Both the position numbers and the translations under genes were made by a program. From Actinomadura barringtoniae (GTDB taxonomy: Bacteria > Actinomycetota > Actinomycetes > Streptosporangiales > Streptosporangiaceae), in the NCBI RefSeq assembly GCF_017573505.1, contig NZ_JAGEOJ010000002.1:1-64000 (forward strand): DNA of 64,000 bases. The letters run 5' to 3'. The notes beneath the pieces were generated by a model. It did not search any database. It saw only the letters and a program-made list of their open reading frames with translations, and was not told the DNA's origin. This document shows positions 24,423 to 33,086 of this stretch, in pieces (the first letter of the stretch is position 1; each line of letters opens with the position of its first letter).

Positions 24423-25379
24423 TCACTCCGCTGAGGAGGCGAGGGCGTCGCCGGCCTTGGTCCGTACGTAGAGGACGCGGCGGCCTAGCCGGTGGCCGAT
24501 GACCAGGCCGTTCGCCCGCAGCACGCCCAGATGCTGGCTGACCGCGCCCGGCGTCACGTTGAGGCGGCGGGCCAGCTCGGTCGTCGAGGTCGGGCTGCTC
24601 AGGACGGCCAGCAGCGTGGCCCGGCTGCGGCCGATCAGCGCGGCCAGGGCGTCCGGCGGGGCTGCCGGGGCCGACTCCCAGAGCGTCGCGACGCCGAGCG
24701 GCGGGTAGCTGAGCATCGGCTGGTACGGCGGGGCCATCACCGAGACGTTCGGCCAGACAAAGGCGCTCGGCACCAGCAGCAGGCCGCGTCCGCGCAGGTC
24801 GCTCCGCAGGTCCCAGCTGCGATCGATGTCCAGCGTGTCCTTGTGCCAGACCACCCCGGGGTGCAGGTCGGCGAAGACCCCCTCGGCGCCCTGCGCCGCC
24901 AGGCCACGGGCCCGGCGCAGCACGTCGCCCTCCAGCAGGTCCCTGATCCGTTCCCAGTACGGCTCCAGCGCGGCCGTCCAGAACGCCTCCATCTGCTCGG
25001 TCAGCAGGCGCAGGGCGGTCTCGGGACGGTCGGACATCACCGAACGGCCGCTGGCGTGCTCGAAGACCTCCAGCTCCTGCGCCACGACGTCCAGTGGGGT
25101 GGCGCGGACCGTCTCCAGCTCCATCGCGAAGTCGGGCAGCGGGGTCTCGGGCGGCGGGGTCAGGAAGTCGGCCACATAGCCCGTCGCCGGGACGCACTGG
25201 CGCAGCAGGTCCAGGTCCAGGCCGCGCAGCCGGGGCCGTACGAGATGGACCCAGGGCAGGTGGAGCGCCCGGCTGGAGGGCTCGGCGATGACGCGCAGGG
25301 CATGGATCACCTCCCACTGCGGCGAGAAGGCGAAACGCAGCCTCGCCATGTCGTCGGCACCGAACCTGAACTGGATCAT
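24423..25379 (-). CDS. ArsR-family regulator with N-terminal DUF5937-like domain
   Basis: The gene encodes 318 residues. A long N-terminal region (about 1-240) precedes a C-terminal winged helix: SSPTSTTELARRLNVTPGAVSQHLGVLRANGLVIG, ending RRVLYVRT (given here as family pattern). This order, with the HTH last, is the arrangement of the actinobacterial ArsR/DUF5937 group. No metal-binding ELCVCDL box is seen, so the ligand is probably not a metal. It diverges from an MFS exporter, and a perfect palindrome (25378-25395) overlaps its start codon, suggesting autorepression and control of the exporter. Confidence 0.85.
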   Translation of the reverse strand: MIQFRFGADDMARLRFAFSPQWEVIHALRVIAEPSSRALHLPWVHLVRPRLRGLDLDLLRQCVPATGYVADFLTPPPETPLPDFAMELETVRATPLDVVAQELEVFEHASGRSVMSDRPETALRLLTEQMEAFWTAALEPYWERIRDLLEGDVLRRARGLAAQGAEGVFADLHPGVVWHKDTLDIDRSWDLRSDLRGRGLLLVPSAFVWPNVSVMAPPYQPMLSYPPLGVATLWESAPAAPPDALAALIGRSRATLLAVLSSPTSTTELARRLNVTPGAVSQHLGVLRANGLVIGHRLGRRVLYVRTKAGDALASSAE

Positions 25380-25395
25380 TTAGCCCAGGCTAAAT
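25378..25395. promoter_or_regulatory. palindromic operator between ArsR-type regulator and MFS gene
   Basis: ATTTAGCC-CA-GGCTAAAT is a perfect 8-bp dyad with a 2-bp spacer. It starts on the first bases of the regulator start codon (ATG 25379-25377) and ends 24 bp before the MFS start. Its position in a 40-bp divergent intergenic region makes it the likely binding site of the adjacent ArsR-type protein. Confidence 0.75.
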
Positions 25396-25419
25396 GAGTT
25401 TCGGCGCCTCGCGACCCGT

Positions 25420-26685
25420 ATGAAGATCGTAAATGTGACCGCTCTGGACGACACCTCCCCCACCACCGCCACCGAGCCGTCCTCCCGCGTCGCCGCGTTC
25501 CTGCAGCCCCGGGTCGGCGGCTTCCCCCGCTCGTTCTGGACGCTCTGGGCCGGAACGCTCCTGAACCGCCTCGGCACCATGGTCGAGCCGTTCCTCGGCC
25601 TCTACCTGACCACCGCGCGCGGCCTCTCGCTCGGCGAGGCCGGCATCGTGATGGCGATCTTCGGCACCGGCTCGATCGTCGGCCAGCTGATCGGCGGCAG
25701 CATGGCCGACCGCATCGGGCGGCGTGCCACGCTGTCGTTCTCCATGGTCGCCACGGGCCTGTCGATGCTCGCGCTCGGCTACGCGCAGAGCGTGCCCGCC
25801 GTCGTCGCCGCGGCGGTCGCGCTCGGCCTCACGATCGACATGTACCGGCCCGCCTCGGACGCGATGGTGGCCGACCTGATCTCGCCCGCCGAGCGCCCGC
25901 GCGCGTACGGGCTGCTCTTCTGGGCGATCAACCTGGGCTTCACGTTCTCGATGGTGCTGGGCGGCACGCTGGCCCGGCAGGGCTATCTCACGCTGTTCTG
26001 GATCGACGCGGTCACCTGCGTGCTCTTCGGCGTCCTGGTGTGGCGGGCGCTGCCCGAGACGCGCCCGGACAAGAGCAAGGACGACGGCGAGCCCGGCGGG
26101 TTCAAGGACGTGCTGCGCGACCGGCTGATGGTCGCCTGCACGCTGACCATGCTCGCCTACACGTTCGTGCTCATGCAGTGCATGACGACGATGCCGCTGG
26201 CGATGAAGGAGCAGGGCCTCGGTCCGGCCTCGTACGGGGTCGTGATCGCCGTCAACGGCATCGTGATCGTCACTGTGCAGCCGCTGGTCGGCGCGTGGCT
26301 GTCGCGGATGAACCACAGCCTGGTGCTGTCGGTCGGCATGGCGGTCGTCGGCGTCGGGTTCGGGATGTTCGCGTTCGCCACCAGCCTGTGGGCATACGCG
26401 ACGATCGTCCTGATCTGGACGATCGGCGAGATCACCGTCGCGGCGGTGGCCAAGGCCCTGGTCGCCGACCTGGCCCCGCCGCACCTGCGCGGCCGGTACG
26501 GGGGCCTGTGGGGCATGGCGTGGTCGGCGGGCTTCCTGCTGGCGCCGCTCGGCGGGACCCGGCTGCTGGAGATCGGCGCGCCCGCGCTCTGGCTGACGTG
26601 CGGCGCCCTCGGCCTGGTCGCGGGGCTGTCCCAGTGGATGCTCGCGCCGGCCATCCGGCGCCGCGCCGACTTTTCGTCACATTGA
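25420..26685 (+). CDS. MFS transporter, probable drug exporter
   Basis: The gene encodes 421 residues with about twelve hydrophobic segments from residue 38 onwards. The MFS A-motif appears as GGSMADRIGRRATL (loop 2-3). Further marks are DMYRPASDAMVAD, a central basic/acidic loop (PETRPDKSKDDGEPGG) and the second-half loop SRMNHSLVL. The overall pattern resembles the MdtH/12-TM drug-efflux type. ATG 25420 is used; GTG 25435 is an alternative. The substrate is unknown. It is divergently paired with the ArsR-type regulator over a shared palindrome, so expression is probably inducible. Confidence 0.87.
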   Translation: MKIVNVTALDDTSPTTATEPSSRVAAFLQPRVGGFPRSFWTLWAGTLLNRLGTMVEPFLGLYLTTARGLSLGEAGIVMAIFGTGSIVGQLIGGSMADRIGRRATLSFSMVATGLSMLALGYAQSVPAVVAAAVALGLTIDMYRPASDAMVADLISPAERPRAYGLLFWAINLGFTFSMVLGGTLARQGYLTLFWIDAVTCVLFGVLVWRALPETRPDKSKDDGEPGGFKDVLRDRLMVACTLTMLAYTFVLMQCMTTMPLAMKEQGLGPASYGVVIAVNGIVIVTVQPLVGAWLSRMNHSLVLSVGMAVVGVGFGMFAFATSLWAYATIVLIWTIGEITVAAVAKALVADLAPPHLRGRYGGLWGMAWSAGFLLAPLGGTRLLEIGAPALWLTCGALGLVAGLSQWMLAPAIRRRADFSSH

Positions 26686-26690
26686 CGAAA
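26672..26690. promoter_or_regulatory. inverted repeat overlapping the MFS stop codon and the nadE -35 region
   Basis: TTTCGTCA-CAT-TGACGAAA is a perfect 8-bp dyad. It contains the MFS stop codon (26683-26685) and the TTGACG (26682-26687) of the proposed nadE promoter. It could be a weak terminator of the MFS gene or an operator for nadE. Confidence 0.5.
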
Positions 26691-26712
26691 CCCCGGGGTC
26701 GTCCTTTACTCT
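26682..26712 (+). promoter_or_regulatory. nadE promoter, probably producing a leaderless transcript
   Basis: TTGACG at 26682 and TACTCT at 26707 (TANNNT) are 19 bp apart; read as TTTACT at 26705 the spacing is 17 bp. The GTG start at 26720 follows TACTCT by 7 bases. No ribosome site exists before the gene. This is the known actinobacterial leaderless layout. Confidence 0.55.
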
Positions 26713-26719
26713 GGTGAAC

Positions 26720-28516
26720 GTGGCTCAACTCCGGATCGCGCTCGCACAGGTGAACTCGACCGTCGGCGACCTCGACGGCAACGGCGACGTCATCGTGGAA
26801 TGGTCCAGGAGGGCCGCCGAGGCCGGCGCCCACCTGGTCGTCTTCCCCGAGATGATGCTCACCGGCTACCCGGTGGAGGATCTCGCGCTGCGCAAGTCGT
26901 TCGTCGAGGCCTCCCAGCGGGCCCTCGAACGCACCGCGCGCCGCCTGGCCGACGAGGGCCTAGGCGACCTGCCCGTCATCGTCGGCTACCTGGACCGCCG
27001 CACGGTCAGCCTGGTGCGCGCGGGCCAGCCCGCCGGCTCGCCGCTCGACGCCGCCGCCTGGCTGCACGACGGCAAGGTGCTGATCCGTTCGGCCAAGCAC
27101 CACCTGCCGAACTACGGCGTCTTCGACGAGTACCGCATCTTCGTGCGCGGCGACCGGCTGCCCGTCGTCCGGGTGCACGGCGTGGACGTCGCCACCGTGA
27201 TCTGCGAGGACCTCTGGCAGGACGGCGGCCCGGTCAGCGTCACCGAGACCGCCAACGCCGGCCTCCTGCTCTCCCTGAACGCCTCCCCGTACGAGCGCGA
27301 CAAGGAGGACTTCCGCCTCGGGCTGTGCGCCCAGCGCGCCCGCGAGGCCGGCTGCGCGCTCGCCTACGTCAACATGGTCGGCGGCCAGGACGAGCTGGTC
27401 TTCGACGGCGACTCGATCGTCGTCGGCGCCGACGGCTCGCTGCTGGCCCGCGCCCCGCAGTTCACCGAGGAACTACTGATCGCCGACCTGGCGCTCCCGG
27501 CCGCCGACCCCGCCCTGGAGCCCGGCCACTTCCCGGTGAACGCCATGGACGGCACCACGATCACCATCGACCGGCAGATCCTCTCCGAGGACCCGGGGCC
27601 CGCGTACGACGTTCTGCCGCAGCCCGTCACCGAGCCCCTCGACGATCTCGCCGAGGTCTACGCGGCCCTGGTCCTCGGCACCCGCGACTACGTGCGCAAG
27701 AACGGCTTCCGCTCGGTGATCCTCGGCCTGTCCGGCGGCATCGACTCGGCCCTGGTCGCCACGATCGCCTCCGACGCCATCGGCCCCGAGAACGTGCACG
27801 CCGTCCTGCTGCCCAGCCGCTACTCCTCCGAGGGCTCGGTCACCGACGCCGAGGACCTGGTGAAGCGCCAGGGCCTGCACTCGCGCATCGTCCCGATCGC
27901 CGACATGGTCGAGGCGTTCGAGAAGCACGTGGACCTCACCGGCCTCGCCGCCGAGAACCTCCAGGCCCGCATCCGCGCCAACGTGTGGATGGGCCTGTCC
28001 AACGAGTACGGCCACCTGGTCCTCACCGGCGGCAACAAGAGCGAGCTGGCGACCGGCTACTCCACCCTCTACGGCGACTCGGCGGGCGGCTTCGGTCCCA
28101 TCAAGGACCTGGTGAAGACGATGGTCTGGAACCTGGCCCGCTGGCGCAACACCCAGGTCGGCTCGGACCTGCCGTTCCTGCACCCGTTCGAGCAGGAGCC
28201 GATCCCCGAGGTCATCATCACCAAGGAACCCTCGGCGGAGCTGCGCCCCGACCAGCGCGACAGCGATTCCCTCCCGGCCTACGACATCCTCGACCCGCTC
28301 CTCATCGACTACGTGGAACGCGACATGGGCCGCGACGCCCTGATCGCCGCCGGCCACGACCCGGCCCTGATCGAACGCGTCATCCGCCTGGTCGACCTCG
28401 CCGAGTACAAGCGCCGCCAGTACCCGCCCGGCCCGAAGATCACCCCGAAGAACTTCGGCCGCGACCGCCGGGTCCCCATCACCAACCGCTGGCGCGAACG
28501 AGCCACCGAGGACTAG
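26720..28516 (+). CDS. nadE: glutamine-dependent NAD+ synthase
   Basis: The gene encodes 598 residues from GTG 26720 (VAQLRIALAQV, the family N-terminus); GTG 26714 is two codons earlier. It converts nicotinate adenine dinucleotide, ATP and glutamine to NAD+. The N-terminal nitrilase-type glutaminase (1-270) carries the E-K-C triad: Glu in FPEMMLTGYP, Lys in AKHHLPNYGVFDEYR and Cys in VICEDLWQDGG. The C-terminal synthetase (about 310-598) has the PP-loop LGLSGGIDSALVA and a conserved GNKSELATGYSTLYGD. Length is typical of two-domain NadE. It is convergent with the PP2C gene. Confidence 0.97.
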   Translation: MAQLRIALAQVNSTVGDLDGNGDVIVEWSRRAAEAGAHLVVFPEMMLTGYPVEDLALRKSFVEASQRALERTARRLADEGLGDLPVIVGYLDRRTVSLVRAGQPAGSPLDAAAWLHDGKVLIRSAKHHLPNYGVFDEYRIFVRGDRLPVVRVHGVDVATVICEDLWQDGGPVSVTETANAGLLLSLNASPYERDKEDFRLGLCAQRAREAGCALAYVNMVGGQDELVFDGDSIVVGADGSLLARAPQFTEELLIADLALPAADPALEPGHFPVNAMDGTTITIDRQILSEDPGPAYDVLPQPVTEPLDDLAEVYAALVLGTRDYVRKNGFRSVILGLSGGIDSALVATIASDAIGPENVHAVLLPSRYSSEGSVTDAEDLVKRQGLHSRIVPIADMVEAFEKHVDLTGLAAENLQARIRANVWMGLSNEYGHLVLTGGNKSELATGYSTLYGDSAGGFGPIKDLVKTMVWNLARWRNTQVGSDLPFLHPFEQEPIPEVIITKEPSAELRPDQRDSDSLPAYDILDPLLIDYVERDMGRDALIAAGHDPALIERVIRLVDLAEYKRRQYPPGPKITPKNFGRDRRVPITNRWRERATED

Positions 28517-28546
28517 CCGAGCGCTCCGCGCAGCGTCATCGCGAGG

Positions 28547-30661
28547 TCATTCGCGGTGGTGGTTCTCGCCGGGCCAGACGGCGGTGGGCTCGCGGGGGTC
28601 GGGGTCGACACCGGGGACGATCTGCTCGCACCAGACGACCTTGCCTGCGGCGGTGCGGCGGGTGCCCCAGCGGTGCGCGAGCTGGCTGACGACCAGGAGG
28701 CCGCGGCCGTTCTCGTCGTCGTCGGCGGCGCGGCGCAGGCGGGGCAGGGCGGCGGAACGGTCGAGGACCTCGCAGATGACGGTGCGTTCGAGGAGGAGGC
28801 GCAGCTCGATCGGGCCGGGCGCGTAGCGCAGGGCGTTGGTGATGAGCTCGGAGGCGAGCAGCTCGGTCGTGTAGGAGAGGTCGTCCAGGTCCCACTCGGC
28901 GAGCTTGGCGCGGACGAGGCCGCGGGCGCGGCGTACGGCGGCCGGGTCGGCGGGCAGCGTCCAGGAGGCGCACTGTTCCTCGGGGAGGCGGCGCAGCCGG
29001 GCGATGAGGACGGCGATGTCGTCGCGGTGCTGGTCGGCGTAGACGCCGGCGAGGGTCGCCTTGGCGAGGTCCTCCATGGGGCGGTCGGCGGTGTCCGCGC
29101 CGAAGATGCCGCGCAGGCGGGCCAGGCCGTCGTCGATGTCGCGGCCGCGGTTCTCCACCAGGCCGTCGGTGTAGATGACGAAGACGCTGCCGTCCTCGAC
29201 GGTGAACTCGCGGCTCTCGATGGTCGTACCGCCGGAGACGCCCAGCGGTGGGGCGGGCGGGACGTCGAGGTAGTCGTTGGTGCCTTCGGGGCCGACCAGC
29301 AGGGGTGGGAGGTGGCCCGCGGAGGCCACTTCCAGGGAGCCCGTGGTCGCGTCGTAGACGGCGTAGACGCAGGTGGCGAAGTGGGGTTCCTGTTCGCCCA
29401 GCTCGATCATCAGCTCGTGCATGACGTGCAGCGCGTCGGCGGGTGGGAGTTCGAGGTTGGCGAGGGTGTGCAGGGCGGTGCGCAGGCGGCCCATGGTGAC
29501 GGCGGCGCGCACGCCGTGACCCGCGACGTCGCCGACGATGAGGGCGACGCGGGCGCCGGGCAGCGCGATCGACTCGTACCAGTCACCACCGACCTCGACC
29601 AGCTTGCTGCCGGGCAGGTAGCGGTGCCGCACCTCGACCGAGGAGGGCGCGGACAGGCGGTTGGGCAGCAGGCTGCGCTGCAGGGTGAGGGCGGTCGCGC
29701 GCTCGCGGCTGAACAGCCGCGCGTTGTCGATGACGATCGCGGCGCGGGAGGCGAACTCCATGCCGATCTCGACGTCGTAGGCGTCGAACTTGCGGAAGCC
29801 GGGCACGCGGGTGCAGGCGATGAAGCCGAGCAGGGTGTCCTTGGCGATCAGCGGCAGCAGCACCATCGACACGCCGTTCAGCAGCTTGCCGACCGGGCTG
29901 CGCCGCCACTTGGTCGCGATGTCGTCCGCGACCTGGATGTCCACGTGCGGCAGGTGAACGGGGCGGGCGGTGTCGAGCACCTCGCGGTACGGCGTGCCCT
30001 CGGGGAACACCAGGACCTCGCCGACCGGGAACGTCGCGGTCCATGCGGGGTTGCCGTCGTCGGAGGTCACCGCGATGCGGCGCAGCACGGCCGAACCGGT
30101 CTCGCTGTGCACCTCGTCGGCGGCGACCAGGCTCTCCAGGACGAGCACGGACGCGGTCGTGCAGAAGTGCGGGACGATCACGTCGACCAGTCCCTTGGCG
30201 GTCTGGTCGAGGTCGAGCGAGGCGCCGAAGCGGGCCAGCGGATCGTCCATCAGCGCGCGTCTCATCAGCGCGGGGTCCTGATAGCGCTCGCTCGGCGGCA
30301 GCGCGACGCGCACGAACAGCAGCGCGACGGGGGTGTCGGCCGCCTCGCCGCCGACCAGCGGCTGCGCGGTCACCACCGCGTCGTCGGTCGTGTCGTCACC
30401 GCGCCGCACGCTGAGCACGGCGCGGCGTTCCTGGCCGCCCGCGACAGCCTCCAGCAGGCCCTCGAGATCGGCCTTGGAGTCGTCGTCGACGAGCGCCGAC
30501 GCGGACCTGCCGATGAGATCGCCAGGCGCACGGCCGAGCACCGCCTCGGCATTCGGCCCGCACTGCACGATCTGTCCGGCGCCGTCGATACCGAGGACGA
30601 GCGTGCGCGACGCCGAGTCGGCGGCGGTCGCTTCGCCCCGCGGCGCCATGATGGATGTCAC
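28547..30661 (-). CDS. PAS-GAF-PP2C(SpoIIE/RsbU)-HATPase regulatory protein
   Basis: The gene encodes 704 residues (MAPRGEA, four codons in, is an alternative start). Domains: PAS-like at about 20-120, GAF at about 165-340 (ends around FASRAAIVIDNARLFSRER), SpoIIE/PP2C phosphatase at about 360-570 with metal-site motifs VGGDWYES, VGDVAGHG and IYTDGLVE, then an RsbW-like anti-sigma kinase fold at about 580-690 with ELITNALRYA and GRGLLVV. Such proteins combine dephosphorylation of an anti-anti-sigma factor with the opposing kinase in one chain and so set sigma-factor availability in response to a sensed signal. No anti-anti-sigma or sigma gene is adjacent. The ligand is unknown. Confidence 0.88.
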   Translation of the reverse strand: MTSIMAPRGEATAADSASRTLVLGIDGAGQIVQCGPNAEAVLGRAPGDLIGRSASALVDDDSKADLEGLLEAVAGGQERRAVLSVRRGDDTTDDAVVTAQPLVGGEAADTPVALLFVRVALPPSERYQDPALMRRALMDDPLARFGASLDLDQTAKGLVDVIVPHFCTTASVLVLESLVAADEVHSETGSAVLRRIAVTSDDGNPAWTATFPVGEVLVFPEGTPYREVLDTARPVHLPHVDIQVADDIATKWRRSPVGKLLNGVSMVLLPLIAKDTLLGFIACTRVPGFRKFDAYDVEIGMEFASRAAIVIDNARLFSRERATALTLQRSLLPNRLSAPSSVEVRHRYLPGSKLVEVGGDWYESIALPGARVALIVGDVAGHGVRAAVTMGRLRTALHTLANLELPPADALHVMHELMIELGEQEPHFATCVYAVYDATTGSLEVASAGHLPPLLVGPEGTNDYLDVPPAPPLGVSGGTTIESREFTVEDGSVFVIYTDGLVENRGRDIDDGLARLRGIFGADTADRPMEDLAKATLAGVYADQHRDDIAVLIARLRRLPEEQCASWTLPADPAAVRRARGLVRAKLAEWDLDDLSYTTELLASELITNALRYAPGPIELRLLLERTVICEVLDRSAALPRLRRAADDDENGRGLLVVSQLAHRWGTRRTAAGKVVWCEQIVPGVDPDPREPTAVWPGENHHRE

Positions 30662-30753
30662 CTCACGCGCTCCAGACAGCCGATCGTTCCAACCGGTCCC
30701 CTCGCGCCAGTATGGAGCATGAAGCGGGATTGAGGGGAGAAGATCACCCCTAC

Positions 30754-30800
30754 CACGCCGAAAACGGGGCTCGTTCGCCGCCTCCCCGTTATTCGGCGTG
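30754..30800 (-). terminator. hairpin after the tetR-type gene
   Basis: The arms 30754-30769 and 30784-30800 pair over 16 bp with one bulged base (A 30791) and a 14-nt loop. The right arm abuts the stop codon of the TetR gene at 30801. There is no T-run, but stem strength and position favour a terminator. Confidence 0.65.
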
Positions 30801-31406
30801 TCATCCGGCGTCGGTGGCGATCCCGCGCAGGAGCACCTCGACGACCGTGTCGGGGTAGTCGGCGGGCAGCTCGTCCTGCGGGGTCTTGGTGCTCATCGAG
30901 CCGGTCAGCATCGCGATCGCCACCTCCAGGTCGAGGTCGGCGCGCACCTCGCCGCGCTCGACGCCGCGGCGCAGCACCTCGCGCATGATCTCGCGGCGCG
31001 GCTCGATGACGTGCTCGCGGTAGCGCGCGTACAGCTCGGGATGCTTCTCCGCGCTGCCGACGACGTTCCAGAAGCACTTGGCGTGCTGGCGGTGCCGTTC
31101 CGAACGCATCGACCGGGCGATGGCCAGCAGGTCCTCGCGCACCGACTCGCCCGCGGGCCGCGTCAGCGGCGCCTTGACCGAGGCCAGCGCGTCGACGATC
31201 AGCGCCTCCTTGTTGGACCAGCGCCGGTAGATCGTGGTCTTGCCGGCCCCGGCACGGGCGGCCACCGCCTCGATCGACACGCCGGCCACCCCGGACTCCT
31301 CGGCGAGCAGGTCGAGGGTGGCCTCGATGATGGCCTTCTCGGCCTTCTCGCTGCGCGGACGCCCAGGCGACCGGGTGCCGCCTGGGCGTTGCGTCGTCTC
31401 AGTCAT
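30801..31406 (-). CDS. TetR/AcrR family regulator
   Basis: The gene encodes 201 residues. The N-terminal HTH (about residues 20-65) includes VSIEAVAARAGAGKTTIYRRW. The C-terminal domain has a TetR_C-like pattern ending DTVVEVLLRGIA. The first 20 residues are basic and disordered (RSPGRPRSEKAEK). It lies 14 bp downstream of an MFS multidrug exporter on the same strand, so the exporter and its probable repressor share a transcript. Two operator-like dyads lie upstream of the exporter. Family-based inference: a ligand-released repressor of the exporter. Confidence 0.9.
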   Translation of the reverse strand: MTETTQRPGGTRSPGRPRSEKAEKAIIEATLDLLAEESGVAGVSIEAVAARAGAGKTTIYRRWSNKEALIVDALASVKAPLTRPAGESVREDLLAIARSMRSERHRQHAKCFWNVVGSAEKHPELYARYREHVIEPRREIMREVLRRGVERGEVRADLDLEVAIAMLTGSMSTKTPQDELPADYPDTVVEVLLRGIATDAG

Positions 31407-31420
31407 GGCTGCTCACGCTT

Positions 31421-32992
31421 TCACACCTCGGCGGGAGTGCGCTCGTCCTGCGGCACGGGAACGGCCGTCTCGCCCGCGGGATCCACGCTACGCCCCGGCA
31501 TCCACTTCAGAACCACCATGGCGCCGAGGAACGCGATGGCGGCGGCGGCGATCGCGGCTGCGTGCATGCCGTTCATGAAGCCCTGGTTCGCGTGGTCGAC
31601 CAGCGTCTGGCCCGCCGGGCCGAGGGCCTTGCCCACGTGGTTGCCGCCTTCGACGGACTGGCCGGCGGCGTCGCGCGCACCGGCCGGCAGCGACATCACG
31701 TCGTTCTTCACGCCGTCGCGGTAGAACGAGGCGACGACCGAACCGAGGACCGCGACGCCGAGCGCGACCGCGACCTGGCGTGCGGTGTTGTTGATGGCCG
31801 AGCCCGCGCCCGCCTTCTCGCGGGGAAGCGCCGACATGACCGACTCGGTCGCGGGCGGCATGACGTTGGCCATGCCGGTGCCCTGGATGAAGAAGATGAC
31901 GCCGAGCACCCACAGCGGGCTGTCCACGTTCACGAACTGGTAGAGCACCAGCGCGAGGGTGACCAGGAGCAGGCCGACGGTGCAGACGGCCTTGGCGCCG
32001 AAGCGGCGCACCATGCCCGCGCTGCGGGTGGAGAAGATGAGCTGCGCCGCCGCGAACGGCAGCACCATCGCGCCGGACTCCAGCGGGCTGAGGCCGCGCA
32101 CCGACTGCATGTAGAAGTTGGTGAAGAAGAACACCCCGGCTGCGGCGAAGAAGCACAGCGCGATGGAGGCGACGGCCGCCGACATCCGCGGGTCGCGGAA
32201 CAGCCGTACGTCGAACGCGGGGTGCTCGGTGCGCGCCTCGTGCCAGACGAACAGCGCCAGCACCATGAAGCCCGCGGCGATCGGCCCGAGGACCGCCGGC
32301 GACAGCCAGTCGCCCTTGTCGCCGCCCTGGATGATGCCGTACGAGAGGACGACCAGGCCGACGATCGACAGCAGCACCCCGGCCGGGTCCAGGCCGCCGT
32401 GCTGCGGGTTGCGCGACTCGGGGACCAGGAACGCCATGAGCGCGAGGCCGACCGCGATGACCGGCACGTTGATCAGGAAGACCGAGCCCCACCAGAAGTG
32501 CTGCAGCAGCAGGCCGCCGGTGAGGGGGCCGATGGCGACGCCGAGGCCGACCGCGCCGGCCCAGATGCCGATCGCGCGGCCGCGCTCCTGCGGCTCGAAG
32601 ACGTTGGTGATGATGGACAGCGTCTGCGGCATGATCGCGGCGCCGCCGAGGCCCATCAGCGCGCGGGCCCAGATGAGCTGTTCGGGGCTCTGGGCGTAGG
32701 CCGAGGCCAGCGAGGCGATCGCGAACAGCACCATGCCGCCCATGAGCACTCGCCTGCGCCCGAACCTGTCGCCGAGGACGCCGAAAGTAAAGAGAAGCCC
32801 CGCGAAGACCAGCGTGTAGGAGTTGATCGACCACTCGAGCTGGCTCTGCGTGGCGCCGAGCCCCTTGTCGGGGTCGGCGATGGTCTTCAGCGCGACGTTC
32901 AGGATGGTGTTGTCGAGCACCACGACGAGCAGGCTGAAGGTCAGCACGCCGAGGATGTACCAGCGTCGCCGCTGGATTGCCTGTTGATCCAC
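31421..32992 (-). CDS. MFS transporter, DHA2 (14-TM) drug-export type
   Basis: The gene encodes 523 residues from GTG 32992 (GGGGGAG seven bases upstream); the frame runs to 33118 without conservation. It starts with a basic QRRRWY before the first helix. EmrB/QacA marks are LDNTILNVAL (motif D1, about residues 26-35), GDRFGRRRVL (motif A) and GAVGLGVAIGPLTGG (motif C, antiporter). About fourteen hydrophobic segments are visible. It probably exports drugs with proton exchange. It is the first gene of an operon with the TetR regulator. Its upstream region carries two dyads of the form CGATACG-N4-CGT(A/T)TCG. Confidence 0.9.
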   Translation of the reverse strand: MDQQAIQRRRWYILGVLTFSLLVVVLDNTILNVALKTIADPDKGLGATQSQLEWSINSYTLVFAGLLFTFGVLGDRFGRRRVLMGGMVLFAIASLASAYAQSPEQLIWARALMGLGGAAIMPQTLSIITNVFEPQERGRAIGIWAGAVGLGVAIGPLTGGLLLQHFWWGSVFLINVPVIAVGLALMAFLVPESRNPQHGGLDPAGVLLSIVGLVVLSYGIIQGGDKGDWLSPAVLGPIAAGFMVLALFVWHEARTEHPAFDVRLFRDPRMSAAVASIALCFFAAAGVFFFTNFYMQSVRGLSPLESGAMVLPFAAAQLIFSTRSAGMVRRFGAKAVCTVGLLLVTLALVLYQFVNVDSPLWVLGVIFFIQGTGMANVMPPATESVMSALPREKAGAGSAINNTARQVAVALGVAVLGSVVASFYRDGVKNDVMSLPAGARDAAGQSVEGGNHVGKALGPAGQTLVDHANQGFMNGMHAAAIAAAAIAFLGAMVVLKWMPGRSVDPAGETAVPVPQDERTPAEV

Positions 32993-33044
32993 TGCACTCC
33001 CCCGGAACCCCCGGGCCCTCGTACGGGCGGCCGGGAAGAACCTG

Positions 33045-33062
33045 CGATACGGATTCGTTTCG
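33045..33062. promoter_or_regulatory. operator-like dyad 1 upstream of the MFS/TetR operon
   Basis: CGATACG-GATT-CGTTTCG has one mismatch from a perfect dyad. It lies 53 bp before the MFS start and is 42 bp (four helical turns) from the perfect copy at 33087-33104. It is the probable TetR binding site. Confidence 0.6.
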
Positions 33063-33086
33063 TAATGAAGGTACGCCCGAATTCTG

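Noticed and set aside
23350..26685. Terpene biosynthetic gene cluster
   Set aside because: Only one cyclase is present; no prenyltransferase, oxygenase or further tailoring gene lies within 10 kb, so I list it as an orphan cyclase.
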